Assembly: GCF_050948215.1 (NCBI RefSeq)
Contig: NW_027488567.1
Location: 930,001-994,000 of the forward strand
Reading direction: 5' to 3'
DNA: 64,000 nt
DNA from: Halictus rubicundus
Taxonomy: Eukaryota; Arthropoda; Insecta; Hymenoptera; Halictidae
In this document: positions 37,245 through 52,588 of the stretch, in pieces
Layout: the number at the start of each line of letters is the position of its first letter
Numbering within the stretch: position 1 is the stretch's first letter
The notes under the pieces: generated by a model
The model's input: only the letters and a program-made list of their open reading frames with translations
Databases searched by the model: none
What the model was told of the DNA's origin: nothing
Made by a program: the position numbers and the translations under genes

Positions 37245-38330
37245 GGATAGAGGATAGGATAGGATAGAGCAGGATAGGATAGAGGATAGGATAGAGGATA
37301 TTATAGGATAGAGGATAGGATAGGACAGAGGATAGGATAGGATAGAGGAAAGGATATTATAGAGGATAGGATAGGATAGAGGATAACATAGGGGATTGGA
37401 TAGCATAGAGGATAGGAGACGATAGAGGATAGGATAGGATTGAGGATAGGATAGTAAAGTCGACAGGATAGGATACAGGATACGATATTATAGAGGATAG
37501 GATAGGATAGAGGATAGGATAGGATAGAGGATAGGATAGGATAGAGGATAGGATAGGACAGAGGATAGGATACGGATAGAGGATAGGATAGAATAGACGA
37601 TAGTATAGAGGATAGGATAGAGGATATTATAGGATAGACGATAGGATAGGATAATGGATAGGATAGTATGGAGTATACGATAGAATTGAGGATAGGATAG
37701 GGTTGAGGATAGGATAGGATACAGGATAGGATAGGACAGAGGGTAGGATAGGATAGAGGATAAGATAATATAGAGGATAGGATAGGATAGATGATAGGAT
37801 AGGATAGAGGATAGGATGCGATACAGGATAGGATAGGATAGAGGATAGGATAGGATAGAGGATAGGATAGGATAGAGGATAGGTTAGGATAGAGGATAGG
37901 ATAGGATAGAGGATAGGATATTATGGAGGATAGGATAGGATAGAGGATAACATAGTGGATTGGATAGCATAGAGGATAGGAGACGATAGAGGATAGGATA
38001 GGATAGAGGATACGATAGGATAGATGATATTATAGGATAGAGGATAGGATAGGATGGAGGATAGGATAGGATAGAGGATAGGATATAGGATTGGATAGGA
38101 TAGAGGATAGGATCGGATAGAGGATAGGATAGGATTGAGGATAGGAGAGGATAGAGCAGATGGTAGAGCATAGGAAAGAATTGAGGATAGGATAGGATAG
38201 AATATAGGATAGGATAGAGAATAGGATAGGATAGATGATATTATAGGATAGAGGATAGGATAGGATGGAGGATAGGATAGGATAGAGGATAAGATAGGAT
38301 AGAGGATAGGATAGGATAGAGGGTAGGATA

Positions 38331-38345
38331 GGATAGAGCAGGATA
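38331..38345 (+). other. Unoccupied insertion site of the GC-rich element
   Basis: GGATAGAGCAGGATA occurs once here between flanks that match both sides of the inserted element: GAGGGTAGGATA on the left, and on the right GGATAGAGGATA continuing to another GAGCAGG unit. Equivalent empty sites are seen near 39,742 and 40,843. They represent the pre-insertion state of the higher-order repeat. Confidence 0.75.
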
Positions 38346-39294
38346 GGATAGAGGATAGGATAGGATAGAGCAGGATAGGATAGAGGATAGGATAGAGGAT
38401 AGGATAGGACAGAGGATAGGATAGGATAGAGGAAAGGATATTATAGAGGATAGGATAGGATAGAGGATAACATAGGGGATTGGATAGCATAGAGGATAGG
38501 ATAGTGAATAGGATAGGATAGAGGATAGGATAGGATAGAGGATAGGATAGGATAGAGGATAGGATAGGATAGAGGATAGGATAGGATAGTTGATAGGATA
38601 GGATACAGGATAGGATAGGATAGAGGATAGGATAGGATAGAGGATAGGATAGCATAGAGGATAGGATAGGATATAGGATAGGATAGGATAGAGGATAGGA
38701 TAGGATAGAGGATAGGATAGGATAGAGGATTGGATAGGATAGAGGATACCAAAGGATAGAGGATAGGATAGGATAGAGGATAGGATAGGATAGAGGATAG
38801 GATAGGAGAGAGGATAGGATAGGACAGAGGATAGGATAGGATAGAGGATAGGATAGGATAGAGGATAGGATAGGATAGAGGATAGGATAGGATAGTTGAT
38901 AGGATAGGATAGAGGATAGGATAGGATAGGATAGTTGATAGGATAGGATACAGGATAGGATAGGATAGAGGATAGGATAGGATAGAGGATAGGATAGGAC
39001 AGAGGATGGGATAGGATAGAGGAAAGGATATTATAGAGGATAGGATAGGATAGAGGATAACATAGGGGATTGGATAGCATAGAGGATAGGAGACGATAGA
39101 GGATAGGATAGGGTTGAGGATAGGATAGGATACAGGATAGGATAGGACAGAGGATAGGATAGGATAGAGGATAAGATAATATAGAGGATAGGATAGGATA
39201 GATGATAGGATAGGATAGAGGATAGGATGGGATACAGGATAGGATAGGATAGAGGATAGGATAGGATAGAGGATAGGATAGGATAGAGGATAGG

Positions 39295-42200
39295 TTAGGA
39301 TAGAGGATAGGATAGGATAGAGGATAGGATATTATGGAGGATAGGATAGGATAGAGGATAACATAGTGGATTGGATAGCATAGAGGATAGGAGACGATAG
39401 AGGATAGGATAGGATAGAGGATACGATAGGATAGATGATATTATAGGATAGAGGATAGGATAGGATGGAGGATAGGATAGGATAGAGGATAGGATATAGG
39501 ATTGGATAGGATAGAGGATAGGATCGGATAGAGGATAGGATAGGATTGAGGATAGGAGAGGATAGAGCAGATGGTAGAGCATAGGAAAGAATTGAGGATA
39601 GGATAGGATAGAATATAGGATAGGATAGAGAATAGGATAGGATAGATGATATTATAGGATAGAGGATAGGATAGGATGGAGGATAGGATAGGATAGAGGA
39701 TAAGATAGGATAGAGGATAGGATAGGATAGAGGGTAGGATAGGATAGAGCAGGATAGGATAGAGGATAGGATAGGATAGAGCAGGATAGGATAGAGGATA
39801 GGATAGAGGATATTATAGGATAGAGGATAGGATAGGACAGAGGATAGGATAGGATAGAGGAAAGGATATTATAGAGGATAGGATAGGATAGAGGATAACA
39901 TAGGGGATTGGATAGCATAGAGGATAGGAGACGATAGAGGATAGGATAGGATTGAGGATAGGATAGTAAAGTCGACAGGATAGGATACAGGATACGATAT
40001 TATAGAGGATAGGATAGGATAGAGGATAGGATAGGATAGAGGATAGGATAGGATAGAGGATAGGATAGGACAGAGGATAGGATACGGATAGAGGATAGGA
40101 TAGAATAGACGATAGTATAGAGGATAGGATAGAGGATATTATAGGATAGACGATAGGATAGGATAATGGATAGGATAGTATGGAGTATACGATAGAATTG
40201 AGGATAGGATAGGGTTGAGGATAGGATAGGATACAGGATAGGATAGGACAGAGGGTAGGATAGGATAGAGGATAAGATAATATAGAGGATAGGATAGGAT
40301 AGATGATAGGATAGGATAGAGGATAGGATGCGATACAGGATAGGATAGGATAGAGGATAGGATAGGATAGAGGATAGGATAGGATAGAGGATAGGTTAGG
40401 ATAGAGGATAGGATAGGATAGAGGATAGGATATTATGGAGGATAGGATAGGATAGAGGATAACATAGTGGATTGGATAGCATAGAGGATAGGAGACGATA
40501 GAGGATAGGATAGGATAGAGGATACGATAGGATAGATGATATTATAGGATAGAGGATAGGATAGGATGGAGGATAGGATAGGATAGAGGATAGGATATAG
40601 GATTGGATAGGATAGAGGATAGGATCGGATAGAGGATAGGATAGGATTGAGGATAGGAGAGGATAGAGCAGATGGTAGAGCATAGGAAAGAATTGAGGAT
40701 AGGATAGGATAGAATATAGGATAGGATAGAGAATAGGATAGGATAGATGATATTATAGGATAGAGGATAGGATAGGATGGAGGATAGGATAGGATAGAGG
40801 ATAAGATAGGATAGAGGATAGGATAGGATAGAGGGTAGGATAGGATAGAGCAGGATAGGATAGAGGATAGGATAGGATAGAGCAGGATAGGATAGAGGAT
40901 AGGATAGAGGATAGGATAGGACAGAGGATAGGATAGGATAGAGGAAAGGATATTATAGAGGATAGGATAGGATAGAGGATAACATAGGGGATTGGATAGC
41001 ATAGAGGATAGGAGACGATAGAGGATAGGATAGGATTGAGGATAGGATAGTAAAGACGACAGGATAGGATACAGGATACGATATTATAGAGGATAGGATA
41101 GGATAGAGGATAGGATAGGATAGAGGATAGGATAGGATAGAGGATAGGATAGGACAGAGGATAGGATAGGACAGAGGATAGGATACGGATAGAGGATAGG
41201 ATAGAATAGACGATAGTATAGAGGATAGGATAGAGGATATTATAGGATAGACGATAGGATAGGATAGCGGATAGGATAGTATGGAGTATACGATAGAATT
41301 GAGGATAGGATAGGGTTGAGGATAGGATAGGATACAGGATAGGATAGGACAGAGGGTAGGATAGGATAGAGGATAAGATAATATAGAGGATAGGATAGGA
41401 TAGATGATAGGATAGGATAGAGGATAGGATGCGATACAGGATAGGATAGGATAGAGGATAGGATAGGATAGAGGATAGGATAGGATAGAGGATAGGTTAG
41501 GATAGAGGATAGGATAGGATAGAGGATAGGATATTATGGAGGATAGGATAGGAAAGAGGATAACATAGTGCATTGGATAGCATAGAGGATAGGAGACTAT
41601 AGAGGATAGGAGAGGATAGAGGATACGATAGGATAGATGATATTATAGGATAGAGGATAGGATAGGATGGAGGATAGGATAGGATAGAGGATAGGATATA
41701 GGATTGGATAGGATAGAGGATAGGATCGGATAGAGGATAGGATAGGATTGAGGATAGGAGAGGATAGAGCAGATGATAGAGCATAGGAAAGAATTGAGGA
41801 TAGGATAGGATAGAATATAGGATAGGATAGAGAATAGGATAGGATAGATGATATTATAGGATAGAGGATAGGATAGGATGGAGGATAGGATAGGATAGAG
41901 GATAAGATAGGATAGAGGATAGGATAGGATAGAGGGTAGGATAGGATAGAGCAGGATAGGATAGAGGATAGGATAGGATAGAGCAGGATAGGATAGAGGA
42001 TAGGATAGTATGGAGTATACGATAGAATTGAGGATAGGATAGGGTTGAGGATAGGATAGGATACAGGATAGGATAGGATAGAGGATAGGATAGAGGATAT
42101 TATAGGATAGAGGATAGGATAGGACAGAGGATAGGATAGGATAGAGGAAAGGATATTAAAGAGGATAGGATAGGATAGAGGATAACATAGGGGATTGGAT

Positions 42201-42700
42201 AGCATAGAGGATAGGAGACGATAGAGGATAGGATAGGATTGAGGATAGGATAGTAAAGACGACAGGATAGGATACAGGATACGATATTATAGAGGATAGG
42301 ATAGGATAGAGGATAGGATAGGATAGAGGATAGGATAGGACAGAGGATAGGATACGGATAGAGGATAGGATAGAATAGACGATAGTATAGAGGATAGGAT
42401 AGAGGATATTATAGGATAGACGATAGGATAGGATAGCGGATAGGATAGTATGGAGTATACGATAGAATTGAGGATAGGATAGGGTTGAGGATAGGATAGG
42501 ATACAGGATAGGATAGGACAGAGGGTAGGATAGGATAGAGGATAAGATAATATAGAGGATAGGATAGGATAGATGATAGGATAGGATAGAGGATAGGATG
42601 CGATACAGGATAGGATAGGATAGAGGATAGGATAGGATAGAGGATAGGATAGGATAGAGGATAGGTTAGGATAGAGGATAGGATAGGATAGAGGATAGGA
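39295..42700 (+). repeat. ~1.1-kb higher-order repeat units
   Basis: Successive copies of the GGTTAGG ... ATATTATGGAGG ... GAGCAGATG(G/A)TAGAGC segment lie near 39,295, 40,396 and 41,497, each 1,101 bp apart. A related copy ~1.17 kb later (near 42,661) lacks part of the unit. The same 1,101-bp spacing separates the GAGCAGATGATAGAGC marks at 29,944 and 31,045, so this unit has been spread or reused. Confidence 0.75.
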
Positions 42701-45700
42701 TATTATGGAGGATAGGATAGGATAGAGGATAACATAGTGGATTGGATAGCATAGAGGATAGGAGACGATAGAGAATAGGATAGGATAGAGGATACGATAG
42801 GATACATGATATTATAGGATAGAGGATAGGATAGGATGGAGGATAGGATAGGATAGAGGATAAGATAGGATAGAGGATAGGATAGGATAGAGGGTAGGAT
42901 AGGATAGAGCAGGATAGGATAGAGGATAGGATAGGATAGAGCAGGATAGGATAGAGGATAGGATAGAGGATTGGATAGGATAGAGGATATTATAGGATAG
43001 AGGATAGGATAGGATAGCGGATAGGATAGGATGGAGTATAGGATAGAATTGAGGATAGGATAGGGTTGAGGATAGGATAGGAAAGAGGTCAGGATAGGAT
43101 AGAGGATAGGATAGGATAGAGGATAGGATAGGATAGGATATAGGATAGGATAGGATAGAGGATAGGATAGGATAGAGGATAGGATAGGATAGAGGATTGG
43201 ATAGGATAGAGGATAGGATAGGATAGAGGATAGGATAGGATAGAGGATATGATAGGATAGAGGATAGGATAGGATACAGGATAGGATAGGATAGATGATA
43301 TTATAGGAAAGAGGATAGGATATGATAGAGGATACAATATTATAGAGGATAGGATAGGATAGAGCATAGGATAGGATAGAGGATAGGATAGGATAGAGGA
43401 TAGGATAGGATAGAGGATAGGATAGGATAGAGGATAGGATAGGATAGAGGATAGGATAGGATAGAGGATAGGATAGGATAGAGGATAGGATACGATAGAG
43501 GATAGGATAGAGGATAGGATGGAGTATTGGATAGGATAGAGGATATTATAGGATAGTGGATAGGATAGGATAGCGGATAGGATAGGATGGAGTATACGAT
43601 AGAATTGAGGGTAGGATAGGGTTGAGGATAGGATAGGATCGAGGATAGGAGAAGATAGAGGATAGGATAGGATAGAGGATACGATACGATAGAGGATAGG
43701 ATAGAGAATAGGATAGGATAGAGGATACGATACGATAGAGGATAGGATAGAGAATAGGATAGGATAGAGGATAGGGGATTGGATCGGATACAGGATAGGA
43801 GACGGTAGAGGATTGGATAGGATAGAGGATAGGATAGGATAGAGGATAGCATAGGATAGAGGATAGGATAGGATAGAGGATAACATAGGGGATTGGATAG
43901 CATAGAGGATAGGAGACGATAGAGGATAGGATAAGATAGAGGATAGGATAGATGATATTATAGGATAGAGGATAGGATAGGATGGAGTGTAGGATAGGAT
44001 AGAGGATAGGATATAGGATTGGATAGGATAGAGGTTACGATATTATAGAGGATAGGATAGGATAGAAGATAGAATAGGATAGAGGATAGGATAGGATAGA
44101 GGATAGGATAGGAGAGAGGATAGGATAGGATAGAGGATAGGATAGGACAGAGGATAGGATACGGATAGAGGATAGGATAGAATAGAGGATAGGATAGAGG
44201 ATAGGATAGAGGATTGGATAGCATAGAGGATATTATAGGATAGAGGATAGGATAGGATGGAGGATAGGATAGGATAGAGGATAGGATATAGGATTGGATA
44301 GGATAGAGGATAGGATAGGATAGAGGATAAGATAATATAGAGGATAGGATAGGATAGAGGATAGGATAGGATAGAGGATAGGATGGGATACAGGATAGGA
44401 TAGGATAGAGGATAGGATAGGATAGAGGATAGGATAGGATAGAGGATAGGTTAGGATAGAGGATAGGATAGGATAGAGGATAGGACATTATAGAGGATAG
44501 GATAGGATAGAGGATAACATAGTGGATTGGATAGCATAGAGGATAGGAGACGATAGAGGATAGGATAGGATAGAGGATACGATAGGATAGATGATATTAT
44601 AGGATAGAGGATAGGATAGGATGGAGGATAGGATAGGATAGAGGATAGGATAGGATAGAGGATAGGATACGATAGAGGATTGGATAGGATAGAGGATACG
44701 ATAGGATAGAGGATAGGATAGGATTGAGGATAGGAGAGGATAGAGCAGATGATAGAGCATAGGAAAGAATTGAGGACAGGATAGGAGAGAATATAGGATA
44801 GGATAGAGAATAGGATAGGATAGATGATATTATAGGATACAGGATAGGATAGGATGGAGGATAGGATAGGATAGAGGATAAGATAGGATAGAGGATAGGA
44901 TAGGATAGAGGATAGGATAGGATAGAGCAGGATAGGATAGAGGATAGTATAGGATAGAGCAGGATAGGATAGAGGATACGATAGAGGATAGGATAGAGGA
45001 TAGGATAGAGGATTGGATAGGATAGAGGATATTATAGGATAGAGGATAGGATAGGATAGCGGATAGGATAGGATGGAGTATAGGATAGAATTGAGGATAG
45101 GATAGGGTTGAGGATAGGATAGGAAAGAGGACAGGATAGGATAGAGGATAGGATAGGATAGAGGATAGGATAGGATAGAGGATAGGATAGGATATAGGAT
45201 AGGATAGGATAGAGGATAGGATAGGATAGATGATAGAATAGGATAGAGGATAGGATAGGATAGGGAATAGGATAGGATAGACGATATTATAGGAAAGAGG
45301 ATAGGATATGATAGAGGATACGATATTATAGAGGATAGGATAGGATAGACGATAGGATAGGATAGAGGATAGGATAGGATAGAGGATAGGATAGGATAGA
45401 GGATAGGATAGGATAGAGGATAGGATAGGATAGAGGATAGGATAGGATAGAGGATAGGATATTATAGAGGATAGGATAGAATAGAGGATAGGATATTATA
45501 GAGGATAGGATAGGATAGAGGATAACATAGGGGATTGGATAGCATAGAGGATAGGAGACGATAGAGGATAGGATAGGATAGATGATATTATAGGATAGAG
45601 GATAGGATAGGATGGAGGATAGGATAGGATAGAAGATAGGATAGGATAGAGGATAGGATAGGACAGAGGATAGGATAGGATAGAGGATAGGATATTATAG

Positions 45701-46650
45701 AGGATAGGATAGAATAGAGGATAGGATATTATAGAGGATAGGATAGGATAGAGGATAACATAGGGGATTGGATAGCATAGAGGATAGGAGACGATAGAGG
45801 ATAGGATAGGATAGATGATATTATAGGATAGAGGATAGGATAGGATGGAGGATAGGATAGGATAGAGGATAGGATATAGGATTGGATAGGATAGAGGATA
45901 CGGTTGGATAGAGGATAGGATAGGATAGAGGATAAGATAGGATAGAGGATAACATAGGGGATTGGATAGGATAGAGGATAGGAGACGGTAGAGGATTGGA
46001 AACGATAGAGGATATTATAGGACAGAGGATGGGATAGGATTGAGGATAGGATAGGATAGAGGATAAGATAGGATAGAGGATAACATAGGGGATTGGATAG
46101 GATAGAGGATAGGAGACGATAGAGGATAGGATAGGATTGATGATAGGATAGGAAAGATTACAGGATAGGATACAGGATACGATATTATAGAGGATACGAT
46201 ATTATAGAGGATAGGATAGGATAGAGGATAGGATAGGATAGAGGATAGGATAGGATCGAGGATAGGATAGGACAGAGGATAGGATAGGATAGAGGATAGG
46301 ATAGGATATAGGATAGGATAGGATAGAGGATAGGATAGGATAGAGGATAGGATAGGATAGAGGATTGGATAGGATAGAGGATACCGTAGGATAGAGGATA
46401 GGATCGAATAGAGGATAGGATAGGATTGAGGATAGGAGAGGATAGAGCAGATGATAGAGCATAGGAAAGAAATGAGGATAGGATAGGATAGAATATAGGA
46501 TAGGATAGAGAATAGGATAGGATAGAGGATAGGATAGGATAGAGGATAGGATAGGATATAGGATAGGGTAGGATAGAGGATTGGATAGGATAGAGGATAC
46601 GGTTGGATAGAGGATAGGATAGGATAGAGGATAAGATAGGATAGAGGATA

Positions 46651-49600
46651 ACATACTGGATTGGATAGGATAGAGGATAGGATAGGATAGAGGATAGGAT
46701 AGGATATAGGATAGGATAGGATAGAGGATAGGATAGGATAGAGGATAGGATAGGATAGAGGATACGATACGATAGAGGATAGGATAGAGAATAGGATAGG
46801 ATAGAGGATACGATACGATAGAGGATAGGATAGAGAATAGGATAGGATAGAGGATAGGGGATTGGATCGGATACAGGATAGGAGACGGTAGAGGATTGGA
46901 TAGGATAGAGGATAGGATAGGATAGAGGATAGCATAGGATAGAGGATAGGATAGGATAGAGGATAACATAGGGGATTGGATAGCATAGAGGATAGGAGAC
47001 GATAGAGGATAGGGTAAGATAGAGGATAGGATAGATGATATTATAGGATAGAGGATAGGATAGGATGGAGTATAGGATAGGATAGAGGATAGGATATAGG
47101 ATTGGATAGGATAGAGGTTACGATATTATAGAGGATAGGATAGGATAGAGGATAGGATAGGAGAGAGGATAGGATAGGATAGAGGATAGGATAGGACAGA
47201 GGATAGGATACGGATAGAGGATAGGATAGAATAGAGGATAGGATAGAGGATAGGATAGAGGATTGGATAGCATAGAGGATATTATAGGATAGAGGATAGG
47301 ATAGGATGGAGGATAGGATAGGATAGAGGATAGGATATAGGATTGGATAGGATAGAGGATAGGATAGGATAGAGGATAAGATAATATAGAGGATAGGATA
47401 GGATAGAGGATAGGATAGGATAGAGGATAGGATGGGATACAGGATAGGATAGGATAGAGGATAGGATAGGATAGAGGATAGGATAGGATAGAAGATAGGT
47501 TAGGATAGAGGATAGGATAGGATAGAGGATAGGACATTATAGAGGATAGGATAGGATAGAGGATAACATAGTGGATTGGATAGCATAGAGGATAGGAGAC
47601 GATAGAGGATAGGATAGGATAGAGGATACGATAGGATAGATGATATTATAGGATAGAGGATAGGATAGGATGGAGGATAGGATAGGATAGAGGATAGGAT
47701 AGGATAGAGGATAGGATACGATAGAGGATTGGATAGGATAGAGGATACGATAGGATAGAGGATAGGATAGGATTGAGGATAGGAGAGGATAGAGCAGATG
47801 ATAGAGCATAGGAAAGAATTGAGGACAGGATAGGAGAGAATATAGGATAGGATAGAGAATAGGATAGGATAGATGATATTATAGGATACAGGATAGGATA
47901 GGATGGAGGATAGGATAGGATAGAGGATAAGATAGGATAGAGGATAGGATAGGATAGAGGATAGGATAGGATAGAGCAGGATAGGATAGAGGATAGTATA
48001 GGATAGAGCAGGATAGGATAGAGGATAGGATAGAGGATAGGATAGAGGATAGGATAGAGGATTGGATAGGATAGAGGATATTATAGGATAGAGGATAGGA
48101 TAGGATAGCGGATAGGATAGGATGGAGTATAGGATAGAATTGAGGATAGGATAGGGTTGAGGATAGGATAGGAAAGAGGACAGGATAGGATAGAGGATAG
48201 GATAGGATAGAGGATAGGATAGGATAGAGGATAGGATAGGATATAGGATAGGATAGGATAGAGGATAGGATAGGATAGATGATAGAATAGGATAGAGGAT
48301 AGGATAGGATAGGGAATAGGATAGGATAGACGATATTATAGGAAAGAGGATAGGATATGATAGAGGATACGATATTATAGAGGATAGGATAGACGATAAC
48401 ATAGGGGATTGGATAGGACAGAGAATAGGATAGGATAGAGGATAGGATAGGATAGAGGATAGGATACGATAGAGGATTGGATAGGATAGAGGATACGATA
48501 GGATAGAGGATAGGATAGGATTGAGGATAGGATAGGAAAGAGGACAGGATAGGATAGAGGATAGGATAGGATAGAGGATAGGATAGGACACAGGATAGGA
48601 TAGGATAGAGGATAGGATAGGATAGAGGATAGGATACGATAGAGGATTGGATAGGATAGAGGATAGGATAGGATAGAGGATTGGATAGGATAGAGGATAT
48701 TATAGGATAGAGGATAGGATAGGATAGGATAGAGGATAGGATAGGATAGAGGATAGGATAGGATAGAGGATAGGATAGGATAGAGGATAGGATAGGATAG
48801 ATGATAGGATAGGATAGATGATATTATAGGAAAGAGGATAGGATATGATAGAGGATACGATATTATAGAGGATAGGATAGGATAGACGATAGGATAGGAT
48901 AGAGGATAGGATAGGATAGAGGATAGGATAGGATAGAGGATAGGATAGGATAGAGGATAGGATAGGATAGAGGATAGGATAGGATAGAGGATAGGATATT
49001 ATAGAGGATAGGATAGAATAGAGGATAGGATATTATAGAGGATAGGATAGGATAGAGGATAACATAGGGGATTGGATAGCATAGAGGATAGGAGACGATA
49101 GAGGATAGGATAGGATAGATGATATTATAGGATAGAGGATAGGATAGGATGGAGGATAGGATAGGATAGAAGATAGGATAGGATAGAGGATAGGATAGGA
49201 CAGAGGATAGGATAGGATAGAGGATAGGATATTATAGAGGATAGGATAGAATAGAGGATAGGATATTATAGAGGATAGGATAGGATAGAGGATAACATAG
49301 GGGATTGGATAGCATAGAGGATAGGAGACGATAGAGGATAGGATAGGATAGATGATATTATAGGATAGAGGATAGGATAGGATGGAGGATAGGATAGGAT
49401 AGAGGATAGGATATAGGATTGGATAGGATAGAGGATACGGTTGGATAGAGGATAGGATAGGATAGAGGATAAGATAGGATAGAGGATAACATAGGGGATT
49501 GGATAGGATAGAGGATAGGAGACGGTAGAGGATTGGAAACGATAGAGGATATTATAGGACAGAGGATGGGATAGGATTGAGGATAGGATAGGATAGAGGA

Positions 49601-52588
49601 TAAGATAGGATAGAGGATAACATACTGGATTGGATAGGATAGAGGATAGGATAGGATAGAGGATAGGATAGGATATAGGATAGGATAGGATAGAGGATAG
49701 GATAGGATAGAGGATAGGATAGGATAGAGGATACGATACGATAGAGGATAGGATAGAGAATAGGATAGGATAGAGGATACGATACGATAGAGGATAGGAT
49801 AGAGAATAGGATAGGATAGAGGATAGGGGATTGGATCGGATACAGGATAGGAGACGGTAGAGGATTGGATAGGATAGAGGATAGGATAGGATAGAGGATA
49901 GCATAGGATAGAGGATAGGATAGGATAGAGGATAACATAGGGGATTGGATAGCATAGAGGATAGGAGACGATAGAGGATAGGGTAAGATAGAGGATAGGA
50001 TAGATGATATTATAGGATAGAGGATAGGATAGGATGGAGTATAGGATAGGATAGAGGATAGGATATAGGATTGGATAGGATAGAGGTTACGATATTATAG
50101 AGGATAGGATAGGATAGAGGATAGGATAGGAGAGAGGATAGGATAGGATAGAGGATAGGATAGGACAGAGGATAGGATACGGATAGAGGATAGGATAGAA
50201 TAGAGGATAGGATAGAGGATAGGATAGAGGATTGGATAGCATAGAGGATATTATAGGATAGAGGATAGGATAGGATGGAGGATAGGATAGGATAGAGGAT
50301 AGGATATAGGATTGGATAGGATAGAGGATAGGATAGGATAGAGGATAAGATAATATAGAGGATAGGATAGGATAGAGGATAGGATAGGATAGAGGATAGG
50401 ATGGGATACAGGATAGGATAGGATAGAGGATAGGATAGGATAGAGGATAGGATAGGATAGAGGATAGGTTAGGATAGAGGATAGGATAGGATAGAGGATA
50501 GGACATTATAGAGGATAGGATAGGATAGAGGATAACATAGTGGATTGGATAGCATAGAGGATAGGAGACGATAGAGGATAGGATAGGATAGAGGATACGA
50601 TAGGATAGATGATATTATAGGATAGAGGATAGGATAGGATGGAGGATAGGATAGGATAGAGGATAGGATAGGATAGAGGATAGGATACGATAGAGGATTG
50701 GATAGGATAGAGGATACGATAGGATAGAGGATAGGATAGGATTGAGGATAGGAGAGGATAGAGCAGATGATAGAGCATAGGAAAGAATTGAGGACAGGAT
50801 AGGAGAGAATATAGGATAGGATAGAGAATAGGATAGGATAGATGATATTATAGGATACAGGATAGGATAGGATGGAGGATAGGATAGGATAGAGGATAAG
50901 ATAGGATAGAGGATAGGATAGGATAGAGGATAGCATAGGATAGAGCAGGATAGGATAGAGGATAGTATAGGATAGAGCAGGATAGGATAGAGGATAGGAT
51001 AGAGGATAGGATAGAGGATAGGATAGAGGATTGGATAGGATAGAGGATATTATAGGATAGAGGATAGGATAGGATAGCGGATAGGATAGGATGGAGTATA
51101 GGATAGAATTGAGGATAGGATAGGGTTGAGGATAGGATAGGAAAGATGACAGGATAGGATAGAGGATAGGATAGGATAGAGGATAGGATAGGATAGAGGA
51201 TAGGATAGGATATAGGATAGGATAGGATAGAGGATAGGATAGGATAGATGATAGAATAGGATAGAGGATAGGATAGGATAGGGAATAGGATAGGATAGAC
51301 GATATTATAGGAAAGAGGATAGGATATGATAGAGGATACGATATTATAGAGGATAGGATAGACGATAACATAGGGGATTGGATAGGACAGAGAATAGGAT
51401 AGGATAGAGGATAGGATAGGATAGAGGATAGGATACGATAGAGGATTGGATAGGATAGAGGATACGATAGGATAGAGGATAGGATAGGATTGAGGATAGG
51501 ATAGGAAAGAGGACAGGATAGGATAGAGGATAGGATAGGATAGAGGATAGGATAGGACACAGGATAGGATAGAATAGAGGATAGGATAGGATAGAGGATA
51601 GGATACGATAGAGGATTGGATAGGATAGAGGATAGGATAGGATAGAGGATTGGATAGGATAGAGGATATTATAGGATAGAGGATAGGATAGGATAGGATA
51701 GAGGATAGGATAGGATAGAGGATAGGATAGGATAGAGGATAGGATAGGATAGAGGATAGGATAGGATAGATGATAGGATAGGATAGATGATATTATAGGA
51801 AAGAGGATAGGATATGATAGAGGATACGATATTATAGAGGATAGGATAGGATAGACGATAGGATAGGATAGAGGATAGGATAGGATAGAGGATAGGATAG
51901 GATAGAGGATAGGATAGGATAGAGGATAGGATAGGATAGAGGATAGGATAGGATAGAGGATAGGATATTATAGAGGATAGGATAGAATAGAGGATAGGAT
52001 ATTATAGAGGATAGGATAGGATAGAGGATAACATAGGGGATTGGATAGCATAGAGGATAGGAGACGATAGAGGATAGGATAGGATAGATGATATTATAGG
52101 ATAGAGGATAGGATAGGATGGAGGATAGGATAGGATAGAAGATAGGATAGGATAGAGGATAGGATAGGACAGAGGATAGGATAGGATAGAGGATAGGATA
52201 TTATAGAGGATAGGATAGAATAGAGGATAGGATATTATAGAGGATAGGATAGGATAGAGGATAACATAGGGGATTGGATAGCATAGAGGATAGGAGACGA
52301 TAGAGGATAGGATAGGATAGATGATATTATAGGATAGAGGATAGGATAGGATGGAGGATAGGATAGGATAGAGGATAGGATATAGGATTGGATAGGATAG
52401 AGGATACGGTTGGATAGAGGATAGGATAGGATAGAGGATAAGATAGGATAGAGGATAACATAGGGGATTGGATAGGATAGAGGATAGGAGACGGTAGAGG
52501 ATTGGAAACGATAGAGGATATTATAGGACAGAGGATGGGATAGGATTGAGGATAGGATAGGATAGAGGATAAGATAGGATAGAGGATA
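46651..52588 (+). repeat. 2,969-bp tandem duplication in the right domain
   Basis: ACATACTGGATTGG at 46,651 recurs at 49,620, and every mark checked in between repeats at 2,969 bp (for example 49,081/52,050 and 49,501/52,470). The match ends around 49,610/52,580. Only scattered substitutions were noticed, such as GAGGACAGG versus GATGACAGG near 48,178/51,147. A further related copy follows at a 2,807-bp offset (47,500, 50,469, 53,276 series), and an earlier one near 43.9 kb. Confidence 0.8.

Larger units (their letters stand above)
32168..37530 (+). repeat. 2,683-bp tandem duplication carrying the GC-rich retrotransposon
   Basis: The sequence is 2,683-bp periodic from about 32,168 (GACAGGATAG before GATGCGATAGG) to about 37,530. 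The inserted retrotransposon and its flanks are repeated at that spacing (33,849 and 36,532). After the element the offset falls to 2,680 because a C-run is 12 long in the first copy and 9 in the second. The periodicity is lost beyond ~34,850/37,530. Confidence 0.85.
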
